The position numbers were made by a program, and so were the translations under genes. Below are positions 18,251 through 27,350 of a stretch of 64,000 bases of DNA, piece after piece (the stretch's first letter is position 1; every line of letters begins with the position of its first letter). Source of the stretch: DATFVA01 sp963774455 (GTDB lineage: Bacteria > Bacteroidota > Ignavibacteria > Ignavibacteriales > Ignavibacteriaceae). The stretch is from NCBI GenBank assembly GCA_963774455.1, contig CAVZFD010000005.1, positions 558,001-622,000 of the forward strand. Direction: 5' to 3'. Below the pieces are notes generated by a model. That model worked only from the letters and a program-made list of their open reading frames with translations, had not been told where the DNA came from and searched no databases.

Positions 18251-18343
18251 ATTTAATTATAAAGGAATTTTAGGAGGAAGAACTAAGGAGAATTACTTTT
18301 GCTAACCTCAGATTCAGACTTCGGTTCTTGCAATTACTCTTAA
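18251..18343 (+). other. Leader with two strong SD-like motifs and a 14-codon frame
   Basis: AGGAGGAAG (18272-18280) and AAGGAG (about 18285-18290) are strong ribosome-binding sequences but lie about 90-110 bases before the ATG of the downstream cupin gene. The second is correctly spaced for TTG 18299, which opens a 14-codon frame ending TAA 18341-18343. This may be a leader peptide or a remnant of a displaced start. It is a sequence observation only. Confidence 0.2.
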
Positions 18344-18379
18344 GAATTATTTAAAAAGAATTCAGGATATATCAGAACT

Positions 18380-19003
18380 ATGCCTTTACTTAAATGCTCT
18401 GAAGATATGATGCCTTCATGGAGCGATCTCGACTTTATAGATGTAATCAACCTTAAAGAAGGTGAGATCAGAAGCTTCATCTCAACCTCTGAACGCGAAA
18501 TGTATTTTATCGGGGATGGGATCTGCAAGATGATCATAAACCGTAAAATATCATACGCAAAGGGGGGACATACATTCAAAATTGAATCACTTAACTCTAC
18601 TATAAAAGTCAAAGCGGAAACCGATTGCGTTGTTATTGTTATAGGAGGACACTGGGAAGGGCTTACCGGCACTCATGGAATTTTTACCCTTGATAACAGC
18701 GATAATCCTAAAAATGACGGAGACCCGACCGACTACCCGAGAAAAACAGATTTCGATAATCACTATCACGATTGTGATGAGTACTGGATTATCTTTAAAG
18801 GTTCAGGGCTCGCGGTGTCCGAAGGTGAAAAATACGAACTGAATCCTGGATACTGCCTGGCGACTAAAATGGGTGACCATCACGATATTCCTGAGGTTTT
18901 TGAGGAAATACAAGCTGTATGGTTCGAATCTTCTCTGAAAGGACTTATGAGGGAAGGTCATTTATGGGTACATAAACACGGTAAACCCAAAATAGATGTT
19001 TAA
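18380..19003 (+). CDS. Cupin-fold protein
   Basis: 207 residues. A C-terminal single cupin barrel carries metal-ligand candidates: HYHDCDEYW (His128, His130, Glu134) in motif 1 and a His in MGDHHDIP for motif 2. The N-terminal part (LKEGEIRSFISTSEREMYFI) looks like a second, degenerate beta-barrel half. Similar architecture occurs in small-molecule isomerases/dioxygenases and sugar-binding cupins, so no reaction can be assigned. No strong SD precedes ATG 18380, and the in-frame sequence upstream is closed by TAA after about ten codons. It is monocistronic. Confidence 0.72.
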   Translation: MPLLKCSEDMMPSWSDLDFIDVINLKEGEIRSFISTSEREMYFIGDGICKMIINRKISYAKGGHTFKIESLNSTIKVKAETDCVVIVIGGHWEGLTGTHGIFTLDNSDNPKNDGDPTDYPRKTDFDNHYHDCDEYWIIFKGSGLAVSEGEKYELNPGYCLATKMGDHHDIPEVFEEIQAVWFESSLKGLMREGHLWVHKHGKPKIDV

Positions 19004-19318
19004 AGAACCTTTACCGGGGTTTGACGGATCCTGGCATTCGTTAAGGGTGATTTTTGCATTTTGATATGGAATTTTTTGTCAATATATTACAATTAAGTAT
19101 AATTCTACGATTTCAAGTACCTAATCGTTCCAATCTAATGATTGTTTCGAATTATTGAATTACGGGTGATCCTTTATATGCAAAAATCAGGATCTAATTT
19201 CCCCTTCATTATTAGACAATCTTAGTTTTAAAAGAATTGAAGCAACATTGTCTACTGCATCGGTAAATTCCCTTTAGTAGATAATAAAACATAACAAACA
19301 AAATAAAGGAACACTTAC
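19004..19318. other. AT-rich leader region of the RRM gene
   Basis: No gene is seen. GATCCT (about 19170) and AGGATC (about 19190) form a short inverted repeat with a 15-base loop. AAAGGA immediately upstream of ATG 19319 is the ribosome site of the RRM protein. The long untranslated leader resembles those of cold-shock/RRM genes, but no known element is identified. Confidence 0.35.
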
Positions 19319-19675
19319 ATGAACATTTTTGTAGGCAATCTTTCAAAGGAAGTTACCGATGAAGATCTCCAGGAATTATTTTCTGCGTATGGAACAGTTA
19401 GAAGCGTTAAAGTGATTAAAGATATGTTTTCGGGCGAATCCAAAGGATTTGGATTTATTGAAATGCCGGGTCAGGCAGAAGCCCAGAAAGCGATCAGCGA
19501 ACTGAATACCAAAGATTTAAAAGGTAAAAAAATAACCGTAAATGAAGCTCGTCCCCGGGAAGATAACCGTAGAGGCGGCGGCGGCGGCGGCGGACGCGGT
19601 GGTCATAGAGGCAGCGGCGGCGGTGGCGGAAATCGCGGCGGCGGCGGCGGCGGTGGCGGAAGAAGAAGCTGGTAA
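19319..19675 (+). CDS. RNA-binding protein with RRM domain and Gly/Arg-rich tail
   Basis: 118 residues. An RRM domain at 1-78 shows RNP2 (NIFVGNL, 2-8) and RNP1 (KGFGFIEM, about 43-50). Residues about 85-118 are a glycine-rich tail with interspersed Arg (RRGGGGGGG..), like bacterial and cyanobacterial Rbp proteins that bind single-stranded RNA, often under cold stress. Very GC-rich GGC repeats encode the tail, making open frames on other strands that are not genes. A hairpin terminator follows. It is highly likely to be expressed and monocistronic. Confidence 0.93.
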   Translation: MNIFVGNLSKEVTDEDLQELFSAYGTVRSVKVIKDMFSGESKGFGFIEMPGQAEAQKAISELNTKDLKGKKITVNEARPREDNRRGGGGGGGRGGHRGSGGGGGNRGGGGGGGGRRSW

Positions 19676-19704
19676 GCAGTCTTTGCTTCGTCAAATTTTT
19701 AGAA

Positions 19705-19731
19705 TAGGGGCCGTATTAAAACCCGGCCTCT
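19705..19731 (+). terminator. Hairpin after the RRM gene
   Basis: AGGGGCCG (about 19706-19713) pairs with CGGCCTCT (about 19724-19731) around an A/T-rich loop, 30 bases after the stop. The downstream sequence is T/C-rich (TGTTCTCTACTCTTCTT) rather than a pure T-run. Probable terminator. Confidence 0.5.
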
Positions 19732-19827
19732 GTTCTCTACTCTTCTTATAATTGGTTTATCATTGAAGGATAATACGATAATTTTTATCTAATCGTTACT
19801 TTGCTTTCCTGTTAATATCAGATCCGT

Positions 19828-20163
19828 TTAGTCTACATTTATTTCTACAGAATCAACCTTCACTTTCAGGTCAGTACGAATTTTCTTCAGATCATCTTCA
19901 TTAACCCGGAACCTTGTAAGCACTTCGCGGAAGCCCACCTTATTTAATAAGATTACTGCATACGAAAATGAATGTACCCCATCAATTACTATTGGGTTTT
20001 CAGACGTATATGAGGGACTATCATTTGATCTCACCCTTTTCTGTAATTTTCTAACTCTTGATATCAATGTAAGCGAGCCATGTTCCGAGCTGAAGATAGG
20101 AATCTTATAAAGAAGCCAGAGGCAGGTATAGTTATGGGGTATGTCTGCCACATCGCCCTTCAT
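19828..20163 (-). CDS. Possible small protein of unknown function
   Basis: An open frame of 111 codons with no recognised domain. The C-terminal half (NEDDLKKIRTDLKVKVDSVE) looks helix/strand-forming. No SD-like sequence precedes ATG 20163. No signal peptide or membrane segment is clear. It would be convergent with the RRM gene and divergent from the tetR gene. It may be a real orphan gene or chance; no competing frame occupies this stretch. Confidence 0.3.
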   Translation of the reverse strand: MKGDVADIPHNYTCLWLLYKIPIFSSEHGSLTLISRVRKLQKRVRSNDSPSYTSENPIVIDGVHSFSYAVILLNKVGFREVLTRFRVNEDDLKKIRTDLKVKVDSVEINVD

Positions 20164-20244
20164 TCGGCAGGAGAACTTTTTTATCGGTTAATTTAAAGTT
20201 TGCTGTACGTCAAAAGCATATTCTACGGTATTTTTTTGAAAAAT

Positions 20245-20284
20245 TATATTTGGTATGTTTCGAACAATTATTTCTAAAGTTCGA
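20245..20284 (+). promoter_or_regulatory. Promoter -7 element and inverted-repeat operator of the efflux operon
   Basis: TATATTTG (20245-20252) matches the Bacteroidota -7 element TAnnTTTG. Immediately after it lies an inverted repeat, TCGAAC (20260-20265) and GTTCGA (20279-20284), spanning the likely transcription start. It is 12 bases from the tetR start codon. A TetR dimer binding here would block its own operon, the usual arrangement for TetR-controlled pumps. A good -33 element is not seen. Confidence 0.5.
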
Positions 20285-20296
20285 TAAAAGACTGAT

Positions 20297-20905
20297 GTGG
20301 ATTCAAAAGAGAATAAAAAAGAACAGATAATAAAAGCAGCAAGCAGCGTTTTTGCCAGGTACGGCTTTAATAAGGCTACAATGGATGATATCGGTGAGCT
20401 TGTAGGGATGAAGAAGAATTCACTCTATCACTACTTTGCCAATAAAGAGGATATTTTCTGCGGCATAATCGAAATTGATGCAGAGGAGTATTTCAATACT
20501 CTGCGTACAAGCCTGGCAGAAGAAAATAGTGCCATAGAGAAATTGAGGAAATATGTACAGTTTACCTCTGATTTCTGGAGAGAAAAAGTTAATTCTTATC
20601 AGTTGGTCACATCGATGCAGGCGGAGATTGTTCAGCGGATAGCTGAGCTTTATGATATTTCTATCAGGCGGCAGAAAATCATAATACAGGAAATTCTTGA
20701 AGAGGGAGTCCGCAGCAATGAATTTACTCAACATGATTCCAAACAGCTTTCAGAAGATCTGATTGATATGTCATCTTCTATTGAGCACTGGGAATATCAC
20801 AGGCAGAGGATGTCGCATTACGATGAAAATTACTTCAACGAGAACAAACGAAAAAAAATGAACTTATTGAACCTGATTATAAGGGGACTGGAAAAACAGA
20901 ATTGA
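20297..20905 (+). CDS. TetR/AcrR family transcriptional regulator
   Basis: DNA-binding repressor of 202 residues and first gene of an RND efflux operon. The N-terminal helix-turn-helix is clear (ATMDDIGELVGMKKNSLYHYF, about 31-51, with NKEDIF following). The rest is an all-helical ligand/dimer domain with no recognisable ligand motif. The start is GTG 20297, because the ATG two bases earlier is out of frame. The next gene begins about 17 bases after its stop, so it is cotranscribed with the pump and probably represses the whole unit through the adjacent inverted repeat. Confidence 0.92.
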   Translation: MDSKENKKEQIIKAASSVFARYGFNKATMDDIGELVGMKKNSLYHYFANKEDIFCGIIEIDAEEYFNTLRTSLAEENSAIEKLRKYVQFTSDFWREKVNSYQLVTSMQAEIVQRIAELYDISIRRQKIIIQEILEEGVRSNEFTQHDSKQLSEDLIDMSSSIEHWEYHRQRMSHYDENYFNENKRKKMNLLNLIIRGLEKQN

Positions 20906-20922
20906 TCATTACAGGAAAACGA

Positions 20923-22269
20923 ATGAAAAATATAATAGCATTTATCATTGCCGTAATTTTACTGCATACTTCCAGTGTTTTTGCACAGGCTGACAGCGTA
21001 GATCTTGTACTTACCCTTGATAAAGCTGTTTCAATTGCGCTGGAGAAAAATTATGATATACAGATTGCCCGGCTTAGTGTTGATAAGGCTGAAGAACAGA
21101 TAACCGAGGCGTATGCAGGAGCGTGGCCTAAGCTGAGTTTCAGCGGACAGTATACACGCAACCTGAAATCGCCGGTTCTTTTTATCCCGCCGAATACTCC
21201 TTTTAATCCTTCACCCAACACGCTGACATTCTCAATCGGAGCAAAAAACAGCTATAACCTTGGTGTTAGTCTATCTCAAACGCTTTTTGATCCCCGTTTG
21301 GGAACAGCAATAAGCATCGCGAAAAAGTATTCAAAGTATTCCGACCTTTCAAACGAATCAGCTATAGATGATGTAATCGCCCAGGTGAAAGAAAGCTTCT
21401 ATAGTGTACTGCTGTCCAGGAAGCTTGTTAACGTTAATGAGGAGGGTTATAAAGTTGCCCAGGCAAACTATGAAAATACTGGTGCATTATATAAGCAGGG
21501 TGCTGCCTCTGAATACGATTACCTTAGGGCGGAAGTTCAGCTTGCCAATGTTAAGCCGATGCTGATAGAAGCCAGAAATAACCTGCAGCTTGCAAAGAAT
21601 GTCCTTAAGAATCTTCTGGCTCTTGACCTTAATACTACTATTGAAGTCCAGGGAGAGTTTAAGGTTGAAAAAGTATCACCCGATCTTATAGAAAGATCGA
21701 ATGAAATACTGAAGGATAAAAACCCTGCACTTCAGAAATTATCAATCCAGAAACTCATGCTGGAAGAGAATGTTAATATTGAACAGGCTGAGTATCTGCC
21801 GACATTATCTGCTTTCGGAAATTACGGCTGGCAGACGCAGGACAATACTTTCAAATTCTCCGATTATAACTGGGCAAATACAATTACGGTAGGACTGTCT
21901 CTTAATTATACCCTTTTCGACGGATTTAAAAGAAGCGCCCGTATTCAGCAGGCTAAAATAGATGTTGAGAACCTGGAGGTTATCAAAAACAAGACTGAAG
22001 CAGGTTTAAGGATCGGTCTTATGCAGTCAAAGTTAAAAATGGAGGAAGCTCTGGATCGTATCCAGGCACAGGAAAAAAGTGTACAGCAGGCACAGCGTGC
22101 TCTTGAGATTGCTCAGACAAGATATAAAGAAGGAGTAGGTACACAACTGGAAATCCTTGATACACAAAACTCGCTAACGCAGACGAGAATTAATTACGAA
22201 AAAGCAGTGTATGATTTTCTTGTCGCAAAAACAGAGTGGGAAAAGGTTTTAGGAATAATTACCAAATGA
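20923..22269 (+). CDS. TolC family outer membrane efflux protein
   Basis: Outer-membrane channel of a tripartite pump. The preferred start is ATG 20923, which gives a proper signal peptide (MKNIIAFIIAVILLHTSSVF) and has AGGAAA correctly spaced; an in-frame TTG lies 21 bases earlier. The mature part shows two repeated OEP halves with long coiled helices (for example ALEIAQTRYKEGVGTQLEIL near the C-terminus) and the typical LTLDKAVSIALEKNYDIQIA N-terminus. Length 448 is usual. It sits between the regulator and the adaptor in one operon. Confidence 0.94.
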   Translation: MKNIIAFIIAVILLHTSSVFAQADSVDLVLTLDKAVSIALEKNYDIQIARLSVDKAEEQITEAYAGAWPKLSFSGQYTRNLKSPVLFIPPNTPFNPSPNTLTFSIGAKNSYNLGVSLSQTLFDPRLGTAISIAKKYSKYSDLSNESAIDDVIAQVKESFYSVLLSRKLVNVNEEGYKVAQANYENTGALYKQGAASEYDYLRAEVQLANVKPMLIEARNNLQLAKNVLKNLLALDLNTTIEVQGEFKVEKVSPDLIERSNEILKDKNPALQKLSIQKLMLEENVNIEQAEYLPTLSAFGNYGWQTQDNTFKFSDYNWANTITVGLSLNYTLFDGFKRSARIQQAKIDVENLEVIKNKTEAGLRIGLMQSKLKMEEALDRIQAQEKSVQQAQRALEIAQTRYKEGVGTQLEILDTQNSLTQTRINYEKAVYDFLVAKTEWEKVLGIITK

Positions 22270-22297
22270 AAGTAAAAACCAAAGGAGAAAATTCCTG

Positions 22298-23332
22298 ATG
22301 ATTAAGATAATTTTCGAATATTTATCTATTGCAGTGATGGTAATGCTGTTTATGCAGGGCTGTGGGAACAAATCGGAACAGCAGAATGCAGCGGTTGAGG
22401 AAGCCGTCCCTGTTGAGGTAACACAGGTTGAAAAACAGACTATTTCCGAAAATAAAACATACTCAGGCACACTTGAGGGTGTTGAACAGGCTTCTATTGT
22501 ATCAAAGATTGCTGAACGGATCATCGATATTAAAGTACAGGTAAACAGTTATGTAAAAAAAGGCCAGGTATTGATCCAGCTTGACCGTTCGGGTGCTACT
22601 TCCAACTTTCTGCAGGCGCAGGCCAACTATGAGAACACAAAGAAAAATTATGAAAGAATGAAAGCACTGTATAACGACGGCGCAATCTCACAACAGCAGC
22701 TCGATCAGGCAGAAACTGCATATGAGGTAGCAAAAGCAAATTTCGATGCCGCTAATAGCACTGTGGATCTCGAATCGCCAATAAACGGCAGGGTAACAGA
22801 CATGAATGCAAACGTGGGCGACTGGGTTACTCCCGGTATGCAGCTCTCAACTGTTGCAAACATTCAGCAGATGATTCTTAAGTTCTTTGTTACGGAAGGT
22901 GAAGTCGCTAAAATTAATTTGAACGATTCCGTAAAAATTTACTCAGAATTCAACAGGGAGCGGGGTGTCACCGGCAGGATATCTGAAATATCAAGATCGG
23001 CTTCGTCCGACGCCAGGTCTTTCCAGGTAAAGGCTAAGTTTAATAATACAAAAGATAACTGGTATAAGCCGGGGATGTTTGTTAATGTTGACATTACACT
23101 TGCATCGCAGCAGAATGTGCTGGTTGTTCCTACCCAGGCTGTGATTTTTGAGAACAATAAAAATACTATTTATAAGATCATCAATAAAAAGGCAATCCCG
23201 GTTGATGTTAAAATTGGTTTGACAAATGAGAACCTTACCGAGATATTAAACGGACTGAAAGAAGGCGACACTGTTGTAACCTCAGGAATGAACAACCTGT
23301 CGGATAGTACAACAGTTTCAATCATAAAATAA
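22298..23332 (+). CDS. RND efflux periplasmic adaptor (membrane fusion protein), lipoprotein
   Basis: Adaptor linking the inner-membrane pump to TolC. The lipoprotein signal ends LFMQGC with Cys22. The split lipoyl/barrel-sandwich halves flank an alpha-hairpin (about residues 95-150, QANYENTKKNYERMKALYND). GRVTDMNANVGDWVTPG is the second lipoyl half, then beta-barrel and membrane-proximal domains. Length 344 fits the HlyD/AcrA-type MFPs. It is 28 bases after tolC and 26 before the pump gene, clearly one operon. Confidence 0.95.
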   Translation: MIKIIFEYLSIAVMVMLFMQGCGNKSEQQNAAVEEAVPVEVTQVEKQTISENKTYSGTLEGVEQASIVSKIAERIIDIKVQVNSYVKKGQVLIQLDRSGATSNFLQAQANYENTKKNYERMKALYNDGAISQQQLDQAETAYEVAKANFDAANSTVDLESPINGRVTDMNANVGDWVTPGMQLSTVANIQQMILKFFVTEGEVAKINLNDSVKIYSEFNRERGVTGRISEISRSASSDARSFQVKAKFNNTKDNWYKPGMFVNVDITLASQQNVLVVPTQAVIFENNKNTIYKIINKKAIPVDVKIGLTNENLTEILNGLKEGDTVVTSGMNNLSDSTTVSIIK

Positions 23333-23358
23333 AAAAGAGCTTGAAGGACAGGCATTAA

Positions 23359-26300
23359 ATGAAATTAGCAGATGTATCGATAAAGAGACCCGTATTCACA
23401 ACGATGATTATTCTTGCAATCCTTGTGCTTGGATTATTTTCGTTCATAAAGCTTAATGTAGATCAGTTTCCCGATGTTGATATCCCTGTTGTAACAGTAA
23501 TGACAGTGCTGCCGGGGGCTGGACCTGAGCAGGTCGAGTCAGATGTTACCAAGATTATTGAAGATGCGGTAAATCCTATTGCTGGTGTTGATCATATATC
23601 ATCAACATCCCAGGAAGGTGTATCGATTGTTACTATCCAGTTCAAGCTTGAAGTTGAGGGTGAAATTGCATCGCAGGAGGTTCGGGAGAAAGTTGCGTCC
23701 GTAAGATCTCAGCTTCCCGATAATGTTGATGAGCCTGTAATACAAAGATTTGATCCTTCAAGTCAGCCGATCCTTACCCTGACCGTTGCAGGCAAAAGGA
23801 CGGAAAAGGAGCTTACTACTTTTACAAAAGATGTCATTAAGAAGCGGTTCGAAAATATATCGGGAGTAGGTTCGGTTACTCTTGTCGGGGGCGCAGAAAG
23901 AGAGATCCTTGTTGCTGTTGACGCCGATAGGCTCCATGCATATAACCTTTCAATAAATGATGTGGTGCAGAGTGTGGCAAGTGCAAATGTTGAGATCCCG
24001 GGCGGCACCATCAAGCAGGGAAATAGACAGTATATATTAAGAACAATGGGAAAACTGGATCAGGTAAATGATTTCAGGAATATAATCGTTTCATCTCCTA
24101 ATGGTCAGAGTATTTATCTCAGCAACGTTGCGACAGTAACCGATACTACTGAAGAAAAGACCAGTATTACCAGGCTGAACGGAAATCAGGCGGTGGGACT
24201 CGAAATCCGGAAACAGTCGGGCAGCAACACAGTGCAGGTGGCCGAAAGCGTTAAAAAGGAATTAGACAGGCTCAGAACAGAGATACCGAAAGACTACCAT
24301 ATTACTGTAGCACGAGATAACAGCGAGTTTATTAAGAGTTCTATAAATGATGTTCTTTTTGATCTTGTCTATGGTGCACTGCTTGCGGTTATCGTTATTT
24401 ACTTTTTCCTGGCCAACTTGCGGGCAACTATTATCAGTGCGTTTGCTTTGCCGACATCCATTATCGGAAGTTTTATATTAATGGCTGCACTTGGGTTTAC
24501 TCTTAATGTGATGTCTTTGCTTGCCTTGTCCCTTGCGGTGGGTTTGTTGATTGATGATGCCATTGTGGTAATTGAGAACATATATCGGCATATGTCGGAA
24601 GGGGAGTCGCCTGTTGAAGCAGCAAAGGCGGCTACAGAAGAAATAGGACTTGCAGTAATGGCGGTAACCCTGACGCTGGTAGCGGTTTTTGTGCCTGTTG
24701 CTTTTATGCCTGGAATAGTTGGACGATTCTTTTATGAATTCGGAATGACCGTTACAATCGCGGTACTTATTTCTCTCTTCGTTGCTTTTAGTCTTACTCC
24801 TATGCTTTCAGCCCGATGGCTTAAAAGGGAAGACGAGAGTCTTTCACCGAAGGGGAATATAATAGAGAAGACGCTTTATTATTTTAATCACTTTTTTGAA
24901 TGGCTGAGCGGAAAATACAGAATGGCTCTCAACTGGTCGCTGGGCCACAGACTGATCATCGTCATCGGATCGATAGTTGTGTTTGTCCTTAGTATTATGA
25001 TGATGGGATTGCTCGGTTCAGAATTCTTCCCGAGGCAGGATCAGGGAGAATTTACCATAACCATCGATGCCGCTCCCGGAAGCTCACTTGAAAAGACAAG
25101 CAGCATTGCAGAACAGATTGAATCTATTGTGGAGAAGAAGCCTGGTGTTGTTAACGTATTGACTACAATCGGTGCAGGTAATGATCCTGTAAACATAGGG
25201 AATATTCTTGTAAAACTGGTGAGCAAGAATGACCGCGACTACAGCGTATTCGATTTTATGGAGGAGCTCCGAAAAAAAATTATAATTCCTGCGGCGAATA
25301 TCAGCTTCGGTATTCAGAATGGTCCCGGCAGCGGACAAAAACCCGTTATTTTCAGTATAAGGGGTGAGGACTTGACGCTCCTTAAGAACTATGCTGATAA
25401 AGTAGAGCATATTGTAAAGACAACCCCGGGAGCAGTGGATGTTGAAAGTTCCCTTGAGACTTCAAAGCCTGAAGTCCGTGTAACGGTGGAACGACAAAAG
25501 GCCTCGGCACTAGGAGTAGATCCCGCTGTGATCGCAACCGCGCTCAGGGCGATGGTTGATGGTGTTGATGCCACTAAGTTCGAGGAGGGCGGAGAGCAGT
25601 ATAATGTAAGGGTAAAAGTTCAGGAGTCGAACCGCAATACGATCAGCGGGGTGGCTAATCTTACATTAAAGAGCAAAAACAAAACCAGCATGGGGGGAAG
25701 TATTCTGATTCCTCTTGATGCAGTTGCATTTATAAACAAAGGCACGGGTCCCTCTAAGATTAACCGCTACGACCGGCAGCGTGAAATAAGGATAGAAGCT
25801 AACTTATCCGACAGGCTGCTGGGAGAGGTTCTGGGAGATGCACAGAAGAGGATCGATCAGATTGATCTTGCACCGGGCTATAATATACAGGTAAGCGGAA
25901 GCGGACAGCAGCAGGCAGAATCGTTTGTCAACATTCTTCTTTCTCTTGCACTGGCTATCATCTTCGTGTATCTGGTGCTGGCATCCCAGTTCGAAAGTGT
26001 GGTTTACCCGTTCTCAATCATGCTTTCTCTTCCTATGGCAATAATAGGAGCTGTAATAGCTCTGCTTGCTTTCGGAAGTTCAATGTCGGTAATGTCGATG
26101 ATCGGTATAATAATGCTGATGGGTCTTGTAACAAAGAATGGCATACTGCTGGTGGATTACATTAACGTGCTGCGAGGCAGGGGAATGGAAAGATGGGATG
26201 CCACTCTGCAGGCAGGTCAGACGAGGCTGAGACCTATTCTTATGACTACTTTTGCCATGATCTTCGGTATGCTGCCGGTTGCATTTTCTTTCGGTGAAGG

Positions 26301-26505
26301 TTCTGAATTCCGTTCGCCGATGGGTCAGGCTGTGATCGGAGGACTGATTACTTCAACCCTGTTGACATTATTCATCGTACCTGTTGTTTATACTATCTTC
26401 GATGACTTTTCTGTTGTTAAAATATTTAATAAAATTTTCAGAAGATCTCCTTCAAAAAAGAGAAAGGAGATCAATGGATTACCTGCTTCGGAGGGAAATA
26501 AATGA
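23359..26505 (+). CDS. RND family efflux transporter, HAE1/AcrB type
   Basis: Inner-membrane proton-driven multidrug pump of 1048 residues. It starts KLADVSIKRPVFTTMIILAI as HAE1 pumps do. Two large periplasmic loops alternate with twelve membrane helices. The proton-relay Asp pair is visible in GLLIDDAIVVIENI (about 395-408), and GxxMGLVTKNGILLVDYIN marks helix 10-11. Loops and length match AcrB-type exporters rather than heavy-metal (CzcA) pumps, although the drug spectrum cannot be read. Its stop overlaps the ATG of the next small gene by four bases. Confidence 0.96.
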   Translation: MKLADVSIKRPVFTTMIILAILVLGLFSFIKLNVDQFPDVDIPVVTVMTVLPGAGPEQVESDVTKIIEDAVNPIAGVDHISSTSQEGVSIVTIQFKLEVEGEIASQEVREKVASVRSQLPDNVDEPVIQRFDPSSQPILTLTVAGKRTEKELTTFTKDVIKKRFENISGVGSVTLVGGAEREILVAVDADRLHAYNLSINDVVQSVASANVEIPGGTIKQGNRQYILRTMGKLDQVNDFRNIIVSSPNGQSIYLSNVATVTDTTEEKTSITRLNGNQAVGLEIRKQSGSNTVQVAESVKKELDRLRTEIPKDYHITVARDNSEFIKSSINDVLFDLVYGALLAVIVIYFFLANLRATIISAFALPTSIIGSFILMAALGFTLNVMSLLALSLAVGLLIDDAIVVIENIYRHMSEGESPVEAAKAATEEIGLAVMAVTLTLVAVFVPVAFMPGIVGRFFYEFGMTVTIAVLISLFVAFSLTPMLSARWLKREDESLSPKGNIIEKTLYYFNHFFEWLSGKYRMALNWSLGHRLIIVIGSIVVFVLSIMMMGLLGSEFFPRQDQGEFTITIDAAPGSSLEKTSSIAEQIESIVEKKPGVVNVLTTIGAGNDPVNIGNILVKLVSKNDRDYSVFDFMEELRKKIIIPAANISFGIQNGPGSGQKPVIFSIRGEDLTLLKNYADKVEHIVKTTPGAVDVESSLETSKPEVRVTVERQKASALGVDPAVIATALRAMVDGVDATKFEEGGEQYNVRVKVQESNRNTISGVANLTLKSKNKTSMGGSILIPLDAVAFINKGTGPSKINRYDRQREIRIEANLSDRLLGEVLGDAQKRIDQIDLAPGYNIQVSGSGQQQAESFVNILLSLALAIIFVYLVLASQFESVVYPFSIMLSLPMAIIGAVIALLAFGSSMSVMSMIGIIMLMGLVTKNGILLVDYINVLRGRGMERWDATLQAGQTRLRPILMTTFAMIFGMLPVAFSFGEGSEFRSPMGQAVIGGLITSTLLTLFIVPVVYTIFDDFSVVKIFNKIFRRSPSKKRKEINGLPASEGNK

Positions 26506-26801
26506 AAGTTGCATTCTTAGCTTATCATGATGTGCTGGATGACAGAATTATAACACTACTTGAAGAACTGAAAATTGATTCCTATATAAAATGGGAGAGC
26601 GTTCTGGGAAAGAGTCATGGTGCTTCACCCCACCTGGGAACAAGGACATTTCCAGGTCATGATTCTGTGAGATTAATTCCTTTCCCGGAGGAAGATAGTC
26701 TCAATAGGCTGATTTCAAAAGTACAGGAGTTTAATAACCAGGTCTCGAAGAAAGATGACGAAATCAGGGTGTACCTGATGCCGCTGGAAAGAATCGTTTA
26801 A
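26502..26801 (+). CDS. PG0541-family transporter-associated protein
   Basis: 99 residues, translationally coupled to the RND pump by an ATGA overlap. KVAFLAYHDVLDDRIITLLEEL is followed by a segment with HLGTRTFPGHDSV. This pattern belongs to the PG0541 family, small cytosolic PII-like proteins encoded directly after HAE1-type pumps in Bacteroidota. Their role is unknown; a nucleotide- or metabolite-sensing regulator of the pump is a reasonable inference from the fold. Position and overlap support the call strongly. Confidence 0.85.
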   Translation: MKVAFLAYHDVLDDRIITLLEELKIDSYIKWESVLGKSHGASPHLGTRTFPGHDSVRLIPFPEEDSLNRLISKVQEFNNQVSKKDDEIRVYLMPLERIV

Positions 26802-26868
26802 TTAGAAGGGAAACTTGTTTACCTATTTGGTATCTTCCTTTAATATTTAAATCCCGAAAGGAGTGGAT

Positions 26869-27237
26869 ATGAAAAAACTTTTTTATTTCCTTTTCTCTGT
26901 CGCGGTAGGCGCTGGGATATACTTTTATACTCACAAAGCTGAAAACTTTAGGGTTAAGGACCAGGTTGTTGTATCCCAGGCTTCGGGAATGGATATCAGC
27001 GGTCCTATCACCGCCCCTCCCAAATATGCAGTTATTAAAGGCAATATCACTAACATTAGCGAAAAAGATTTTAATAATGTTGAGGTCGTGTATCAATCGG
27101 GATTGGATACCATAAGAGCAATGATCGGCTACCTTCCGAAAGGGCAGTCATCCGAATTCCAGACTAACAATATGAGAGTAAGAAGCGGTCACCCCGATTA
27201 TGAACTGATTGATATTCTCTCCACAGAGGCTGAGTAA
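26869..27237 (+). CDS. Membrane-anchored protein of unknown function
   Basis: 122 residues. One N-terminal membrane segment (LFYFLFSVAVGAGIYFY) is followed by a single beta-sandwich-like domain. VIKGNITNISEKDFNNVEVV is the kind of strand pair seen in FxLYD-like and transglutaminase-associated domains. The start is ATG 26869, since AAAGGAG lies five bases upstream; GTG 26863 would be in frame. It follows the efflux operon by 67 bases and may be cotranscribed. No catalytic residues are seen. Confidence 0.7.
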   Translation: MKKLFYFLFSVAVGAGIYFYTHKAENFRVKDQVVVSQASGMDISGPITAPPKYAVIKGNITNISEKDFNNVEVVYQSGLDTIRAMIGYLPKGQSSEFQTNNMRVRSGHPDYELIDILSTEAE

Positions 27238-27308
27238 TTTACTCTACTACTCTGTACACTTGCCTCTATGCCCCTTGCCCTGTGCTTTCAAACTTGTAAC
27301 CTTGTAAT

Positions 27309-27350
27309 TTTCAATTATCAATTATCAATTTTCAATTTTCAATTTTCATT
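27309..27350. repeat. Simple tandem repeat CAATTATCAATTTT
   Basis: Repeated words TCAATTATCAATT then TTCAATTTTCAATTTTC, periods about 7-8, immediately beyond the 3' end of the small gene on the - strand. It may include a few of its last codons. Low-complexity spacer. Confidence 0.6.

Noticed and set aside
19494..19751. Two alternative frames over the Gly-rich tail
   Set aside because: Low-complexity GGC repeats give open frames in all phases; the RRM frame is the real one.
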